Positions 10,119 through 21,678 of a stretch of DNA of 55,203 bases are shown here, piece by piece; position 1 is the first letter of the stretch; every line of letters starts with the position of its first letter. The position numbers and the translations under genes were made by a program. The DNA is from Gemmatimonadota bacterium. Its GTDB lineage: Bacteria; Gemmatimonadota; Gemmatimonadetes; Gemmatimonadales; GWC2-71-9. Location: assembly GCA_003223415.1 (NCBI GenBank), contig QHUY01000047.1, positions 1-55,203 on the forward strand. The letters run 5' to 3'. The notes beneath the pieces were generated by a model. It did no database searches, was not told the origin of the DNA, and saw only the letters and a list, made by a program, of their open reading frames with translations.

Positions 10119-10206
10119 ACGTACAGACGCACAGGGGGTGAACAGCAGCCGGGGACAGGGTATTCCTGTCCCTGTTTGCTGTTTGCCGCTGTGCGTCTGT
10201 GCGTCT
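10117..10206. repeat. 8-bp-period array pair forming a long hairpin after rpsA
   Basis: agacgtac agacgcac at left, gtgcgtct gtgcgtct at right; inner arms ggacaggg/cctgtccct; rpsA stop codon at left edge. Confidence 0.75.
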
Positions 10207-10263
10207 AGCCTTTGCCTCTCCTCCCTCCTAACACCTGTTCCCTGTTCACTCTAGATTCTCCGC

Positions 10264-11767
<1,504 letters not shown>

Positions 11768-11787
<20 letters not shown>

Positions 11788-12748
11788 CGTCGCCTTTGTG
11801 GCAACGCTGCTCCAGGGGCGGGGGGGGGGGCCGGTGGCGGACGCCCTGACCCCGCTGCGGTCCCGGGTGGCGCAGGACTCGGGTGACGCGGAGGCTTGGT
11901 TCCAGCTGGGCCAGGGATACCTGCGATGGCCGGTCACCTACCACCTGCATCGCGCGCCCGCTGCCGCCGGAGCCGGGGGGGGGCGGCGGGGGGGGGACGA
12001 CACAGCTTGGGCGCGCGCCATCCTCGACACCGCCGACGAGGCGTTTGCGCGGGTCGCGACGCTGCGGGCCGGGACCGCGGCAGGGGACTCGGCGCGGGTG
12101 CTGCGCGTTTTCGCTTGGGGGGAGCGGGCCTTCCTCGCCTGGGAGCTGGAGGGCAGTGCAGCCGCCGCGCGGACTTGGAGCCTGTCGCCTACCGACGCCA
12201 AACTACCCCCGGTCCTTCAGGAGCTGGGCGAGAACCTGCTCCGCGCCTGCCCGCGCCAGGCCGTGCTGCTGACGGCGGAGCCGGCCAGTACGCACGCCGC
12301 GTGGTTCATGCGGTTCGCGCGCGTGCTGCGCCAAGACGTCGTCGTATTTCCCCTCGCCGTGTGGGCGACCGACAGCGTGTTCCGGCGTGCCGTGCTCCAC
12401 GAGCTGAAACTGTCGCGGCCCGGCCGCGCACCGGACGCATCCTTTGGACCCGTCAGCGCTCGTCGGCCGCTATGCGCCAGCATGGGATTCGACCGGCCGC
12501 CGGAGCTCCGGCCGCGCGTCAGCTGGAAGACGCGGCCGCTCGTCTGGGCAGGCGGCCCCGGCGCCGCGAACAACCCGGTGCCGCCGCAGGATTTCGTGTT
12601 CGCCGCCCTGAAGCTCGCCCTGGATGCGAACGACACCTGGGCCCGTCCGGCGATCGTCCTCTACCGGCGCGCTGCGGCGCTCACCCCCGCGCTGTGCCGG
12701 ACCATAACGGGGTACCAGGTGCCGAAGGAAAAGGTGGGGTGCCGGTAG
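11768..12748 (+). CDS. Hypothetical protein, tetratricopeptide-like N-terminus
   Basis: Complete ORF filling the gap between carboxylase genes; [20 protein letters not shown]. Confidence 0.6.
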
Positions 12749-12753
12749 CGGTC

Positions 12754-14283
12754 ATGATCAAACGCGTCCTGGTCGCCAACCGCGGCGAGATCGCCCTCCG
12801 CATCATCCGCGCCTGCCACGAAGAGGGCCTCGAGGCCGTCGCCGTGTACTCCGAAGCCGACCGTCTCGCCCCACACGTTCGCGCGGCGGAGACGGCCGTA
12901 CTGGTCGGCCCCCCGCCTGCCGCCGAGTCCTATCTCGACATCTCCAAGCTGATCGCCGCTGCCAAGGCGACCGGGTGTCAGGCGATTCATCCCGGCTACG
13001 GCTTCCTCTCCGAGCGGGCGGCGTTCGCGCAGGCCGTGGGGGGCGCCGGGCTCGTCTTCGTAGGACCGCCCGCCTCAGCCATCAAGACGATGGGGGACAA
13101 GACCGAGGCCCGCCGCCGCATGAAAGCGGCGGGCGTGCCCATCGTCCCGGGGATCACGACGCCGTTGCGCGACGCGGCTGAGGCGCAACGAGAGGCGGCC
13201 CGGCTCGGCTATCCGGTCCTGCTGAAAGCCATCGCCGGAGGTGGCGGCAAGGGGATGCGGTTGGTCGAGGCCGCAGGAGAGATCGAATCAGGGTTCCAAG
13301 CCGCGCAGAGCGAGGCGCAGAAGGCGTTCGGCGACGGCCGCCTGTACGTGGAGAAGTACGCGGTGCGGCCGCGGCACGTCGAGATCCAGGTGCTCGCCGA
13401 CACTCATGGCCGGGTGGTCGCGCTGGGGGAGCGTGAGTGCAGCATCCAGCGCCGCCACCAGAAGCTGGTCGAGGAGGCCCCCTCCACCGCGGTCACGCCC
13501 GCCCTGCGGCGCCGAATGGGCGAGGTGGCTACCGCGGCGGCGGGCGCCGTGGGGTACGTCGGGGCTGGAACGATCGAGTTCCTGCTCGCGCCCACCGGGG
13601 AGTTCCACTTCCTCGAGATGAACACGCGCATCCAGGTCGAGCACCCCGTGACGGAGCTGGTGTACGGGGTGGACCTGGTGCGCGAGCAGCTGCGCATCGC
13701 GGCGGGAGAGCCGATGCGCGTCCGGGGCGGAGGAGGGGGAGGGACGCTGGAGCCGCGGGGGCACGCCATCGAGTGCCGCATCACCGCCGAAGATCCCTGG
13801 AACGATTTTCTGCCGGCCACGGGCGTGGTGCAGTACCTCCGCGTGCCGGGCGGACCGGGCGTGCGGTGGGACGGCGGGGTGGAGGCCGGCAACGAGGTCA
13901 CGCTGTTCTACGATCCGCTGCTCGCCAAGCTCATCGTGTGGGGGGAGACGCGCGAGGCGGCCATCCGCCGCATGCGCCAGGCGCTGCGTGAGCTCGTCAT
14001 CGTCGGGCTGCCGACCTCGCAGGCCTTTCACCTGCGCGTGATGGACGACGCCGATTTCCGACGCGGCGCGCTCGACATCACCTACCTCGAGCGCGTGGGC
14101 CCACGATTGCTCGGCGCCGAAGCGGCCCCTCCACCGGCGGTGATGCGGGCGGTGGCCGTTACGGCCGCGCTGCTCGCCGACGACCGGCGATCGGCCGGGC
14201 GCGTGCGCCCGGTCGAGGACGGCCGCGCGGGCGTCCTGTCGCCGTGGGAGCAGATGGCGCGACGCGAGGGGCTCCGCGAATGA
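12754..14283 (+). CDS. accC: Biotin carboxylase subunit of acyl-CoA/acetyl-CoA carboxylase
   Basis: KRVLVANRGEIALRIIRACHEEGLEAVAVYSEAD, HPGYGFLSE, AGGGGKGMRLV, EMNTRIQVEHPVTE. Confidence 0.95.
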   Translation: MIKRVLVANRGEIALRIIRACHEEGLEAVAVYSEADRLAPHVRAAETAVLVGPPPAAESYLDISKLIAAAKATGCQAIHPGYGFLSERAAFAQAVGGAGLVFVGPPASAIKTMGDKTEARRRMKAAGVPIVPGITTPLRDAAEAQREAARLGYPVLLKAIAGGGGKGMRLVEAAGEIESGFQAAQSEAQKAFGDGRLYVEKYAVRPRHVEIQVLADTHGRVVALGERECSIQRRHQKLVEEAPSTAVTPALRRRMGEVATAAAGAVGYVGAGTIEFLLAPTGEFHFLEMNTRIQVEHPVTELVYGVDLVREQLRIAAGEPMRVRGGGGGGTLEPRGHAIECRITAEDPWNDFLPATGVVQYLRVPGGPGVRWDGGVEAGNEVTLFYDPLLAKLIVWGETREAAIRRMRQALRELVIVGLPTSQAFHLRVMDDADFRRGALDITYLERVGPRLLGAEAAPPPAVMRAVAVTAALLADDRRSAGRVRPVEDGRAGVLSPWEQMARREGLRE

Positions 14284-15508
14284 GCGACACGGTAACCATC
14301 ACCGGGATCGCCGCGGGCGGCGACGGGGTGGGGCGGCTCGCCGACGGTCGCGCTGTGTTTGTTCCACGCACCGTGCCGGGGGAGCGCGTCCGCCTGCGCA
14401 CCGGGGAGGGGGACGGGAGGGGGGCGGCCAGCTCTCTCAGGGGACGGCACGCGTCACGCCGCCGTGCCCGCACTACGGGCAGGACCGGTGCGGCCACTGC
14501 CAGCTCCAGCACCTGGCGTACGACGCCCAGCTCGCGGCCAAGCAAGCCATCGTGGGCGACGCGCTCCGGCGCATCGGCAAGCTCGACGTGGAGGACCCCG
14601 AGATCGTTGAGGCCGTGGAGGAATGGCGATATCGGGCGAAAATAAGGCTGGCGGTCAGGGGGGCAGGCGGGCGGGCGGGCGGAGTGCTCACGGTCGGGCT
14701 CCATCCCTACGACCGTCCGGGCCATGTGTTCGCCCTTACCGACTGCCACATTGCGGATTTCCGGCTGATGGCGGTGTGGCGCGAGGTGCGGGCGCACCTG
14801 GAATTGCTGCCGCCGCGCCTGACCCGACTCACGCTGCGGCTCGACCGCGACGGACGCCGGCATGTCATTGCCGAGTCGCCGGGAGAGTCATGGCAGACGG
14901 CCGAGCGCCTGCGGGCCCTGCTCCCCGACGGCGCCCAGGTGGTCTGCTGGTGGCAACCGGCCAAGGGCGCGCCCCGCGTGGTGGCCGGCCCGAGCTCCGG
15001 CGCGCCAGCGCCTGCCTTCGAGCCTGTGAACCCGGGAATGCGCATGCTGGCGTGCCGGTGGGCGGTGGAGCAGCTGGGCGAGTTGCGCCGCCAGGTGACC
15101 TGGGACCTGTACGGCGGCATTGGGGATACGGCGGCGCTGCTCGCCGAACGGGGGGCGGAGGTGGTGAGTGTGGACGCGAACGAGCAGGCGATCGCCTGGG
15201 CAGACCGGCGCGGGCTGCCGGAATCAGTGCGGTTCATCGCGGGCCGGGCGGAGGACGTGCTCCCCAGCCTGCCGCCGCCGCACGCGGTGGTGGTGACCCC
15301 GCCGCGGGCGGGACTGCACTGGGACGTCATCCTCCGGTTCACCGGCGAGCCGGTAGCGCGGCTGGTCTACATCTCCCGCGATCCGGCGACGCTGGCGCGC
15401 GACCTGCGCCGGCTGAGCGTCAACTACCGGGTGGCGGCTGTCAAAGCGTTCGATCTGTACCCCCAGACCGCGCACGTGGCGACGGTGGTGGCCCTGGAGG
15501 CGGCGTGA
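14280..15508 (+). CDS. RlmD/TrmA-family 23S rRNA uracil-5-methyltransferase, frameshifted near 14405-14440
   Basis: TRAM-like N-term MSDTVTITGIAAGGDGVGRLADGRAVFVPRTVPGERVRLR; other frame GTARVTPPCPHYGQDRCGHCQLQHLAYDAQLAAKQAIVGDALRRIG (4Fe-4S cysteines) and SAM-MTase C-terminus with DLYGGIGDTAALLA. Confidence 0.8.
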
Positions 15509-15602
15509 AGGGCGCGCCTCCAGTCGCGGCTCGGCGCCAGCGGCCGATGCCGCTTCAGCGGCTGCCGAGTCGCGGCTTGAGCTGCGAATTCAGGGGGGCC
15601 GC

Positions 15603-16127
15603 GTGCGGTACTACGTGACCATCCGCGGAGCGACGTATGCCGTCGACGTCGAGGGCGGTCGCGTTGTCGCCGACGGCACGCCGCTCGAGGCACATTTGGC
15701 GGCCGTGCCCGGCACGCCGCTGCAGCACCTGTTGCTGGCCGGCGACTCTTGGACCGTGGCCGCGCAGCCGCGGGAAGGCGCGGTGCCGTTTCGCCTGGCG
15801 CTGGGGGTGGTGGGGGAGCGGTTCGAGGTGGAGGTGGTCGACGAGCGCACCCGGCAGATCCAGGCCTTGACCGGAGCGCCCCGCGGTTCGGCGGGCGGCG
15901 GCACGATCCGCGCGCCGATGCCCGGGTTGGTCGTGCGGGTCGAGGTCGAGGCGGGCCAGCGAGTGGATGCCGGGGCGGGGCTGGTGGTGGTGGAGGCGAT
16001 GAAAATGGAGAATGAGCTGCGGGCTCACCGGGCCGGCGTCGTGGCCGCCGTGCACGTGGCGGTGGGGCAGGCGGTCGACAAGGGGGCGCCGCTCGTGACG
16101 GTGGAGAGCCCGGAACCCTCGGGTTGA
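15603..16127 (+). CDS. Biotin carboxyl carrier protein
   Basis: C-terminal biotinyl domain APMPGLVVRVEVEAGQRV...VEAMKMENEL. Confidence 0.92.
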   Translation: MRYYVTIRGATYAVDVEGGRVVADGTPLEAHLAAVPGTPLQHLLLAGDSWTVAAQPREGAVPFRLALGVVGERFEVEVVDERTRQIQALTGAPRGSAGGGTIRAPMPGLVVRVEVEAGQRVDAGAGLVVVEAMKMENELRAHRAGVVAAVHVAVGQAVDKGAPLVTVESPEPSG

Positions 16128-16152
16128 CAGGCCCTTACGGCCCTGGTAAGAT
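16124..16152 (+). promoter_or_regulatory. Sigma-70-type promoter for rplM-rpsI
   Basis: TTGACA (16124-16129), 17-bp spacer, TAAGAT (16147-16152), 30 bp upstream of rplM start. Confidence 0.65.
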
Positions 16153-16182
16153 TGCGGATTGCCAACTTCCGGGCCGCGAGGG

Positions 16183-16626
16183 ATGAAGACGTATACGCTG
16201 AAACCGCAGGAGGTGGAGCGCCGCTGGTTCGTGGTCGACGCGGCCGGGCTGCCGCTCGGCCGGCTGGCGAGCCGGGTGGCGCAGATCCTGCGCGGCAAGC
16301 ACAAGCCGACCTTCACGCCGCACGTCAACGGCGGCGACTGCGTCATCGTGGTGAACGCGGAGCGCGTCAAGCTGTCGGGTAAGAAGCTCGAGCAGAAGCG
16401 CTACTTTCGCCACACCGGCTACATGGGACACGAGCGGTTCACCCCCGTGAAGTCGCTGCTCGCGAAGCATCCCGAGCGCGTGATCGAGAAGGCGGTGTGG
16501 GGGATGCTGCCGAAGACCACGCTCTCCCGACAGAAGGTGAAGCAGATGCTGAAGGTCTACGCCGGGCCCGTCCATCCGCACGCGGCCCAGCAGCCGCAGC
16601 CGCTCGCGCTGGCGGCGGCCGAATGA
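16183..16626 (+). CDS. rplM: 50S ribosomal protein L13
   Basis: WFVVDAAGLPLGRLASRVAQILRGKHKPTFTPHVNGGDCVIVVNAE; YAGPVHPHAAQQP. Confidence 0.96.
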   Translation: MKTYTLKPQEVERRWFVVDAAGLPLGRLASRVAQILRGKHKPTFTPHVNGGDCVIVVNAERVKLSGKKLEQKRYFRHTGYMGHERFTPVKSLLAKHPERVIEKAVWGMLPKTTLSRQKVKQMLKVYAGPVHPHAAQQPQPLALAAAE

Positions 16627-17027
16627 CCGCTGCGACGCCGGAGCTGCGCTGGCATGCGATCGGGCGGCGCAAGGTGAGCGTGGCGCGGGTATACCTCACG
16701 CCGGGCTCGGGCAAGTGGAACATCAATGGGCGCAATCTGGGGGACTACTTCCCGCGGCCGTCCCTCGTGTCGCACATCCAGCAACCGTTCACCGCGACGG
16801 ACACGCTGGGCGCCTTCGACGTGCGCGCGCGGGTCGCCGGCGGCGGAGTCACTGGGCAGGCGGGTGCGGTGCGCATGGGCATCGCGCGGGCGCTGTGCCT
16901 GGCCGACGAACGGCACCGCAAGAAGCTGCGTGAGCAGGGTTTGCTGACGCGCGATCCACGCGCCGTGGAGCGGAAGAAGCCGGGGCGCGCGGGTGCGCGC
17001 AAGCGGTTCCAGTTCAGTAAGAGATAA
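16623..17027 (+). CDS. rpsI: 30S ribosomal protein S9
   Basis: IGRRKVSVARVYLTPGSGKWNINGR; C-term KKPGRAGARKRFQFSKR. Confidence 0.96.
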   Translation: MTAATPELRWHAIGRRKVSVARVYLTPGSGKWNINGRNLGDYFPRPSLVSHIQQPFTATDTLGAFDVRARVAGGGVTGQAGAVRMGIARALCLADERHRKKLREQGLLTRDPRAVERKKPGRAGARKRFQFSKR

Positions 17028-17030
17028 AGA

Positions 17031-17110
17031 CGTGGTCCGTCGTCCCTTATCCGGTTTCCGTAACGGATGACGGACAACGGAAAACGGACCACGCAGTCAG
17101 CAGTCATCAC
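17031..17110. repeat. 7-bp-period array/hairpin between rpsI and rpsB
   Basis: aacggat gacggac aacggaa aacggac cacgcag tcagcag tcatcac; left arm cgtggtccgtcgtcccttatccggtttccgt is its imperfect reverse complement (outer 10 bp perfect). Confidence 0.8.
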
Positions 17111-17199
17111 ACACGTCGCTTGATCCCGTCGGGGTCTCCGCGAGGCGGAGCAGAGCGGGAGACGAGAGCGGCGGCGGAACAACCCCGGAAAGGAAGTGC

Positions 17200-18081
17200 A
17201 TGGCGCAGCCTCAACTGCAGGACCTGCTCGAAGCGGGTGTCCACTTCGGGCATCAGACGCGTCGGTGGAACCCGAAGATGCGCCGTTTCATCTTCGCGGA
17301 ACGCTCCGGCATCTACATCATCGACCTTCAGAAGACGCTGCGGCAGCTCGAGCAGGCCGAGGAGCTGCTGCGGGCGGTCGTGCTGAAGGGCGAGGGTGTG
17401 CTCTTCGTATGCACCAAGAAGCAGTTGAAGCTGATCCTGCAGGCGGAGGCGGAGCGGTGCGGCGCCTTCTACGTGACCGAGCGCTGGCTGGGGGGGACGT
17501 TGACCAACTTCCAGACCATCAAGCGGCAGATCAAGCGGCTGAAGGAGCTGGAGCAGGGGTCGGTCGAGGGCGACTTCGAGAACTACACCAAGAAGGAGCA
17601 GTTGCTCTTCGACCGCGAGCGCGTCAAGCTGGAGAAGAACCTGTCGGGTATCAAGAACATGGCACGCCTGCCCGGGGCCCTGTTCGTCGTGGACGCGAAG
17701 AAGGAGCGCATCGCGGTGGCCGAAGCCAACAAGCTCGGCATCCCCGTGGTCGCCATCGTGGACACCAACGCGGATCCCGACCTGATCACCGTACCGGTGC
17801 CGGGCAACGACGACGCGATCCGCGCCGTATCGCTGATCACGGCGGCGCTGTCGGACGTCATCGCGGAGGCCCGGCGCCAGCAGCCGCTGCGCGAGCACGG
17901 TGAGGAAGGCGAGGGCGTGACCTACTCGACCGAGACCGGGGTCGAGGCGGAGGTGGCGGGCGAGCGGAAGAAGAAGCCGGCCCGGCGCAAGCGGCGGCCC
18001 AAGCCGGAAGCGATCGCCGCGCGGCTCAAGACCGAGGACGCGCCGGCGGCGGGCGAGGCCCCCGCGGGGACCGAGGGCTGA
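17200..18081 (+). CDS. rpsB: 30S ribosomal protein S2
   Basis: LQDLLEAGVHFGHQTRRWNPKMRRFIFAERSGIYIIDLQKT. Confidence 0.96.
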   Translation: MAQPQLQDLLEAGVHFGHQTRRWNPKMRRFIFAERSGIYIIDLQKTLRQLEQAEELLRAVVLKGEGVLFVCTKKQLKLILQAEAERCGAFYVTERWLGGTLTNFQTIKRQIKRLKELEQGSVEGDFENYTKKEQLLFDRERVKLEKNLSGIKNMARLPGALFVVDAKKERIAVAEANKLGIPVVAIVDTNADPDLITVPVPGNDDAIRAVSLITAALSDVIAEARRQQPLREHGEEGEGVTYSTETGVEAEVAGERKKKPARRKRRPKPEAIAARLKTEDAPAAGEAPAGTEG

Positions 18082-18121
18082 CCCGGTCCGCCTGCCCCCC
18101 GGACGCGCGTGACGACCTGAC

Positions 18122-18161
18122 CGCCGCCCTCCCGGCCCCACGGCGTGAGGGCGGCGTTTTT
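18122..18161 (+). terminator. Rho-independent terminator/attenuator between rpsB and tsf
   Basis: CGCCGCCCTC ... GAGGGCGGCG perfect 10-bp stem followed by TTTTT. Confidence 0.85.
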
Positions 18162-18178
18162 ACGAGGAGTAACCCGAG

Positions 18179-18787
18179 GTGGCGACTGTGAAAGAGATTC
18201 CCGCGAAGCTGGTGGCGGAGCTCCGCGCCCGGACGGGCGCCGGCATGATGGACTGCAAGAAGGCACTCGAGGAAGCGGGCGGTGACATCGAGAAGGCCGT
18301 CGACCTGCTGCGCAAAAAGGGCGCCGCCAAGGCCGACAAGCGGGCCGGCCGCGAGGCGTCGCAGGGCCTCATCGCCGCGTATGTGCATCACAACGGGAAG
18401 GTCGGGGTCCTGGTGGAACTGAACTGCGAGACCGACTTCGTGGCCAACACGGAGGAGTTCAAGCAGCTTGCCAAGGACCTAACGCATCAGATCGCGTCCA
18501 CCGCGCCGATCGCCGTGCGGCGCGAGGACATTCCCGCGGACGTGATCGCCAAGGAGCAGGAGATCTATCGCGCGCAGGTCGCGGAGCAGAAGAAGCCCGA
18601 CCACGTCAAGGAGAAGATCGTCGAGGGGCAACTCAACAGCTTCTACGAGGAGCGTGCCCTCCTGGAACAGAAGTTCGTGCGCGATGGGAGCAAGACGATC
18701 GGCGATATGGTCAAAGAGGTCGCGGCCAAGACCGGCGAGAACGTCCGGGTGCGGCGGTTCGTGCGCTTCCAGCTAGGCGGGGCCTGA
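18179..18787 (+). CDS. tsf: Elongation factor Ts
   Basis: [37 protein letters not shown]. Confidence 0.97.
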   Translation: MATVKEIPAKLVAELRARTGAGMMDCKKALEEAGGDIEKAVDLLRKKGAAKADKRAGREASQGLIAAYVHHNGKVGVLVELNCETDFVANTEEFKQLAKDLTHQIASTAPIAVRREDIPADVIAKEQEIYRAQVAEQKKPDHVKEKIVEGQLNSFYEERALLEQKFVRDGSKTIGDMVKEVAAKTGENVRVRRFVRFQLGGA

Positions 18788-19504
18788 GTGGGGGCGCCGC
18801 TCGCCTACCCGCGCGCCCTGCTCAAGATCTCTGGCGAAGCGTTCGCCGGGGGCCGGGACTCCGGGATCGACTTCGGCGTGCTCGACCGCCTCACCGAGGA
18901 GCTCAAGAGCGTGGCGGCCGGCGGGGTACAGTTGGGCCTCGTCGTGGGGGGCGGGAACATCCTGCGCGGGGCCACCGCCAGCGAACAGGGGATGGACCGC
19001 GTCTCGGCCGACTACATGGGCATGCTGGCCACGGTGATCAACGCCCTGGCGCTCCAGGATATCCTGGAGAAGAAGGGGCTCGACACCCGCGTCATGACGG
19101 CGATCCGCATGGAGGAGCTGGCCGAGCCCTACATTCGGCGCCGCGCGGTGCGGCACCTGGAGAAGGGCCGGATCGTCATCTTCGCGGGCGGCACCGGAAA
19201 CCCGTACTTTTCCACTGATACGGCTGCGGTGCTGCGGGCCCTGGAGATCGAGGCCAAGGTCCTGATGAAGGCGACCAACGTGGACGGCATCTACACCGCC
19301 GATCCCAAGAAGCACCCGAAGGCGCGATTCATCCCCGAGCTGTCCTTCCAGGACGCCCTCGTGAAGGGGTACGCCGTGATGGATGCGAACGCGTTCGGGC
19401 TGTGCAAGGAGAACCGGCTGCCAATCGTGGTGTTCAACATCAACCAGCCCGGCGCGACGGCCAAAGTGCTGGCGGGCGAGCGCGTCGGCACGATCGTGCG
19501 ATGA
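18788..19504 (+). CDS. pyrH: UMP kinase
   Basis: [52 protein letters not shown]. Confidence 0.97.
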   Translation: MGAPLAYPRALLKISGEAFAGGRDSGIDFGVLDRLTEELKSVAAGGVQLGLVVGGGNILRGATASEQGMDRVSADYMGMLATVINALALQDILEKKGLDTRVMTAIRMEELAEPYIRRRAVRHLEKGRIVIFAGGTGNPYFSTDTAAVLRALEIEAKVLMKATNVDGIYTADPKKHPKARFIPELSFQDALVKGYAVMDANAFGLCKENRLPIVVFNINQPGATAKVLAGERVGTIVR

Positions 19505-20055
19505 CCACGCTCGCGGATCACCTCAAGCAGGCGAAGCAGGCGATGGACAAGGCGGTGGAGGCGGTGAAGCGCGAGTTCGCCACCGTCCGCACCGGGAAGG
19601 CCACTACCTCGCTGCTGGACCTCGTGCGCGTCGAAGCCTACGGGAACGAGATGCCCCTCAACCAGGTGGCGAGCGTGGCCGCGCCGGAGCCTAAGCTCCT
19701 GACCATCCAGCCGTGGGACAAGAGCCTCGTCAAGGCTGTCGAGAAGGCGATCCTGGCCTCCGATCTCGGGCTCACCCCGTCGAACGACGGCAACATCATC
19801 CGCATTCCGCTGCCGCCACTCACGGAGGAGCGCCGCAAGGAGCTGGTGAAGGTCGTGCACAAGTTCGCCGAGGAAGGGCGCGTCGGCGTGCGCCGCGCCC
19901 GCACCGAAGCGATCAACCGGATCAAGAAGACCGAGCACGTCCCCGAGGACGACCAGAAGCACGCCGAGAAAGACGCGCAGAAGCTCCACGACGACCATAT
20001 GAAGCTCGTGGAAGAGCTGGTCAAAGCCAAAGAGGCGGAGATCATGGAGGTCTGA
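19501..20055 (+). CDS. frr: Ribosome recycling factor
   Basis: [57 protein letters not shown]. Confidence 0.97.
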   Translation: MTTLADHLKQAKQAMDKAVEAVKREFATVRTGKATTSLLDLVRVEAYGNEMPLNQVASVAAPEPKLLTIQPWDKSLVKAVEKAILASDLGLTPSNDGNIIRIPLPPLTEERRKELVKVVHKFAEEGRVGVRRARTEAINRIKKTEHVPEDDQKHAEKDAQKLHDDHMKLVEELVKAKEAEIMEV

Positions 20056-20056
20056 C

Positions 20057-20797
20057 ATGGGCGACGACCTCCTCGCACAGATCCGACTGGGGGGCGCGGT
20101 GCCGCGCCACGTCGCCATCATCATGGACGGTAACGGACGCTGGGCGCTCGACCGGCACCTGCCGCGCCCCCTGGGGCACCGCGCCGGCATGAACGCGGTG
20201 CGCGAGGTCGTGGAGGGGGCGATCGAGGCCGGCGTCGAGGTGCTCACGCTGTTCGCGTTTTCGGAGGAGAACTGGCAGCGACCCCCGACCGAGATTTCCG
20301 CCCTGATGGACCTGCTGGAGGAGTACATCGCGCGGGAGGTGGACGAGCTGCGCGAGCAAGGGGTGCGCGTGCACGTGCTCGGCGACCGCACGCGCCTCGT
20401 GCCCGGCGCGCGCGCCGCCGTCGAGCGCGTCGAGCACGACACGCGCGACGGTACGCGCCTCTCGCTCAACCTGTGCATCTCCTACTCGTCGCGGGCGGAG
20501 ATCGCGCGCGCGGCGCGGCTGCTCGCCGAACAGGTCCTCGCGGGGGCCACGAAGCTCGAGGATATCGACGAGGCGGCCGTGCAGGAGCAGCTGTATACGG
20601 CCCCGTGGCGCGACCCCGACCTCCTGATCCGTACCTCTGGCGAGCAGCGTCTTTCCAATTTCCTCCTGTGGCAGCTGGCGTACACCGAGCTCCTCATTAC
20701 GCCGGTGCTGTGGCCCGACTTCAGCCGCCGCCAACTGTTCGAGGCCATTCTCGACTACCAGCGGCGCGAGCGGCGCTTCGGCAAAGTCACGGCGTAA
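20057..20797 (+). CDS. uppS: Undecaprenyl diphosphate synthase
   Basis: VAIIMDGNGRWA, FAFSEENWQRP, DLLIRTSGEQRLSNFLLWQLAYTEL. Confidence 0.97.
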   Translation: MGDDLLAQIRLGGAVPRHVAIIMDGNGRWALDRHLPRPLGHRAGMNAVREVVEGAIEAGVEVLTLFAFSEENWQRPPTEISALMDLLEEYIAREVDELREQGVRVHVLGDRTRLVPGARAAVERVEHDTRDGTRLSLNLCISYSSRAEIARAARLLAEQVLAGATKLEDIDEAAVQEQLYTAPWRDPDLLIRTSGEQRLSNFLLWQLAYTELLITPVLWPDFSRRQLFEAILDYQRRERRFGKVTA

Positions 20798-21678
20798 TGA
20801 CCAGCAACCTGGCACAGCGCATCGCCGTCTCGGCGATTGCCATTCCGTTGGCGGTGGCCTTGATCCGCCTGGGCGGCTGGCCGCTCGCGGCGGCCATCGC
20901 CGTCCTGGGTGTGCTCGGCACGCGGGAGGTCTACGACCTCGCGCGGCGCCAGGGCATCGAGGCCGTGCCGCTGGTGGGCTACGCCGCGGCCGCAGCCATC
21001 CCGCTCGCCGCCTTCTGGGCCAAGGGCTCGGGGCGGCATTGGGCGGAACCCGCGCTGTACACGGGCGCCGTGTGGCTGATGGCGGTGCTGGTCACCGCCA
21101 TGGGGCGGGGCCCGGGCGCGCGTCCCCTCAGCGCCGTCGCCGTCACGGTCTTCGGGGCGCTGTACGCCTCGGGGCTGCTGTCGTTCCTCATCGTGATTCG
21201 GCACGGGAGGGAGGGAGCGGGGGGAGTCGGGAGCGACGGCGCCGACGCCGCGTGGCCCGCCACGTGGCTGGTGCTGCTGCCGCTCGCCCTCACCTGGATC
21301 GGCGACACGTGCGCGATGGCCACGGGGACCCTCCTCGGCGGCCCGAAGCTCGCGCCCGTGCTCTCGCCCCAGAAGACATGGGCCGGGGCCATCGGGGGCG
21401 CCGTCGGCGGGCTGGCGGCGGCATTGCTGATCGGACGCTTAATTCTGCCGCGGGTCGGCGTGCACTTGGGTGGTTGGCAGCTGGCCACGGTGGGAGGAGT
21501 GTTAGCGGTCGCAGGGCAGGTGGGAGACGTCGCCGAGTCGTTGCTCAAGCGCGAGGCAGGCGTGAAAGACTCGTCGACTCTGATCCCCGGCCATGGGGGC
21601 GTCCTGGACCGGCTGGACTCCCTCTACTTCGTGATCCCCTCGGCGGCCGGCTTGTACAGACTGTTCGGGATCGTATGA
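20797..21678 (+). CDS. cdsA: Phosphatidate cytidylyltransferase
   Basis: Multi-TM; LSPQKTWAGAIGGAVGG, VGDVAESLLKREAGVKDSSTLIPGHGGVLDRLDSL. Confidence 0.93.
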   Translation: MTSNLAQRIAVSAIAIPLAVALIRLGGWPLAAAIAVLGVLGTREVYDLARRQGIEAVPLVGYAAAAAIPLAAFWAKGSGRHWAEPALYTGAVWLMAVLVTAMGRGPGARPLSAVAVTVFGALYASGLLSFLIVIRHGREGAGGVGSDGADAAWPATWLVLLPLALTWIGDTCAMATGTLLGGPKLAPVLSPQKTWAGAIGGAVGGLAAALLIGRLILPRVGVHLGGWQLATVGGVLAVAGQVGDVAESLLKREAGVKDSSTLIPGHGGVLDRLDSLYFVIPSAAGLYRLFGIV

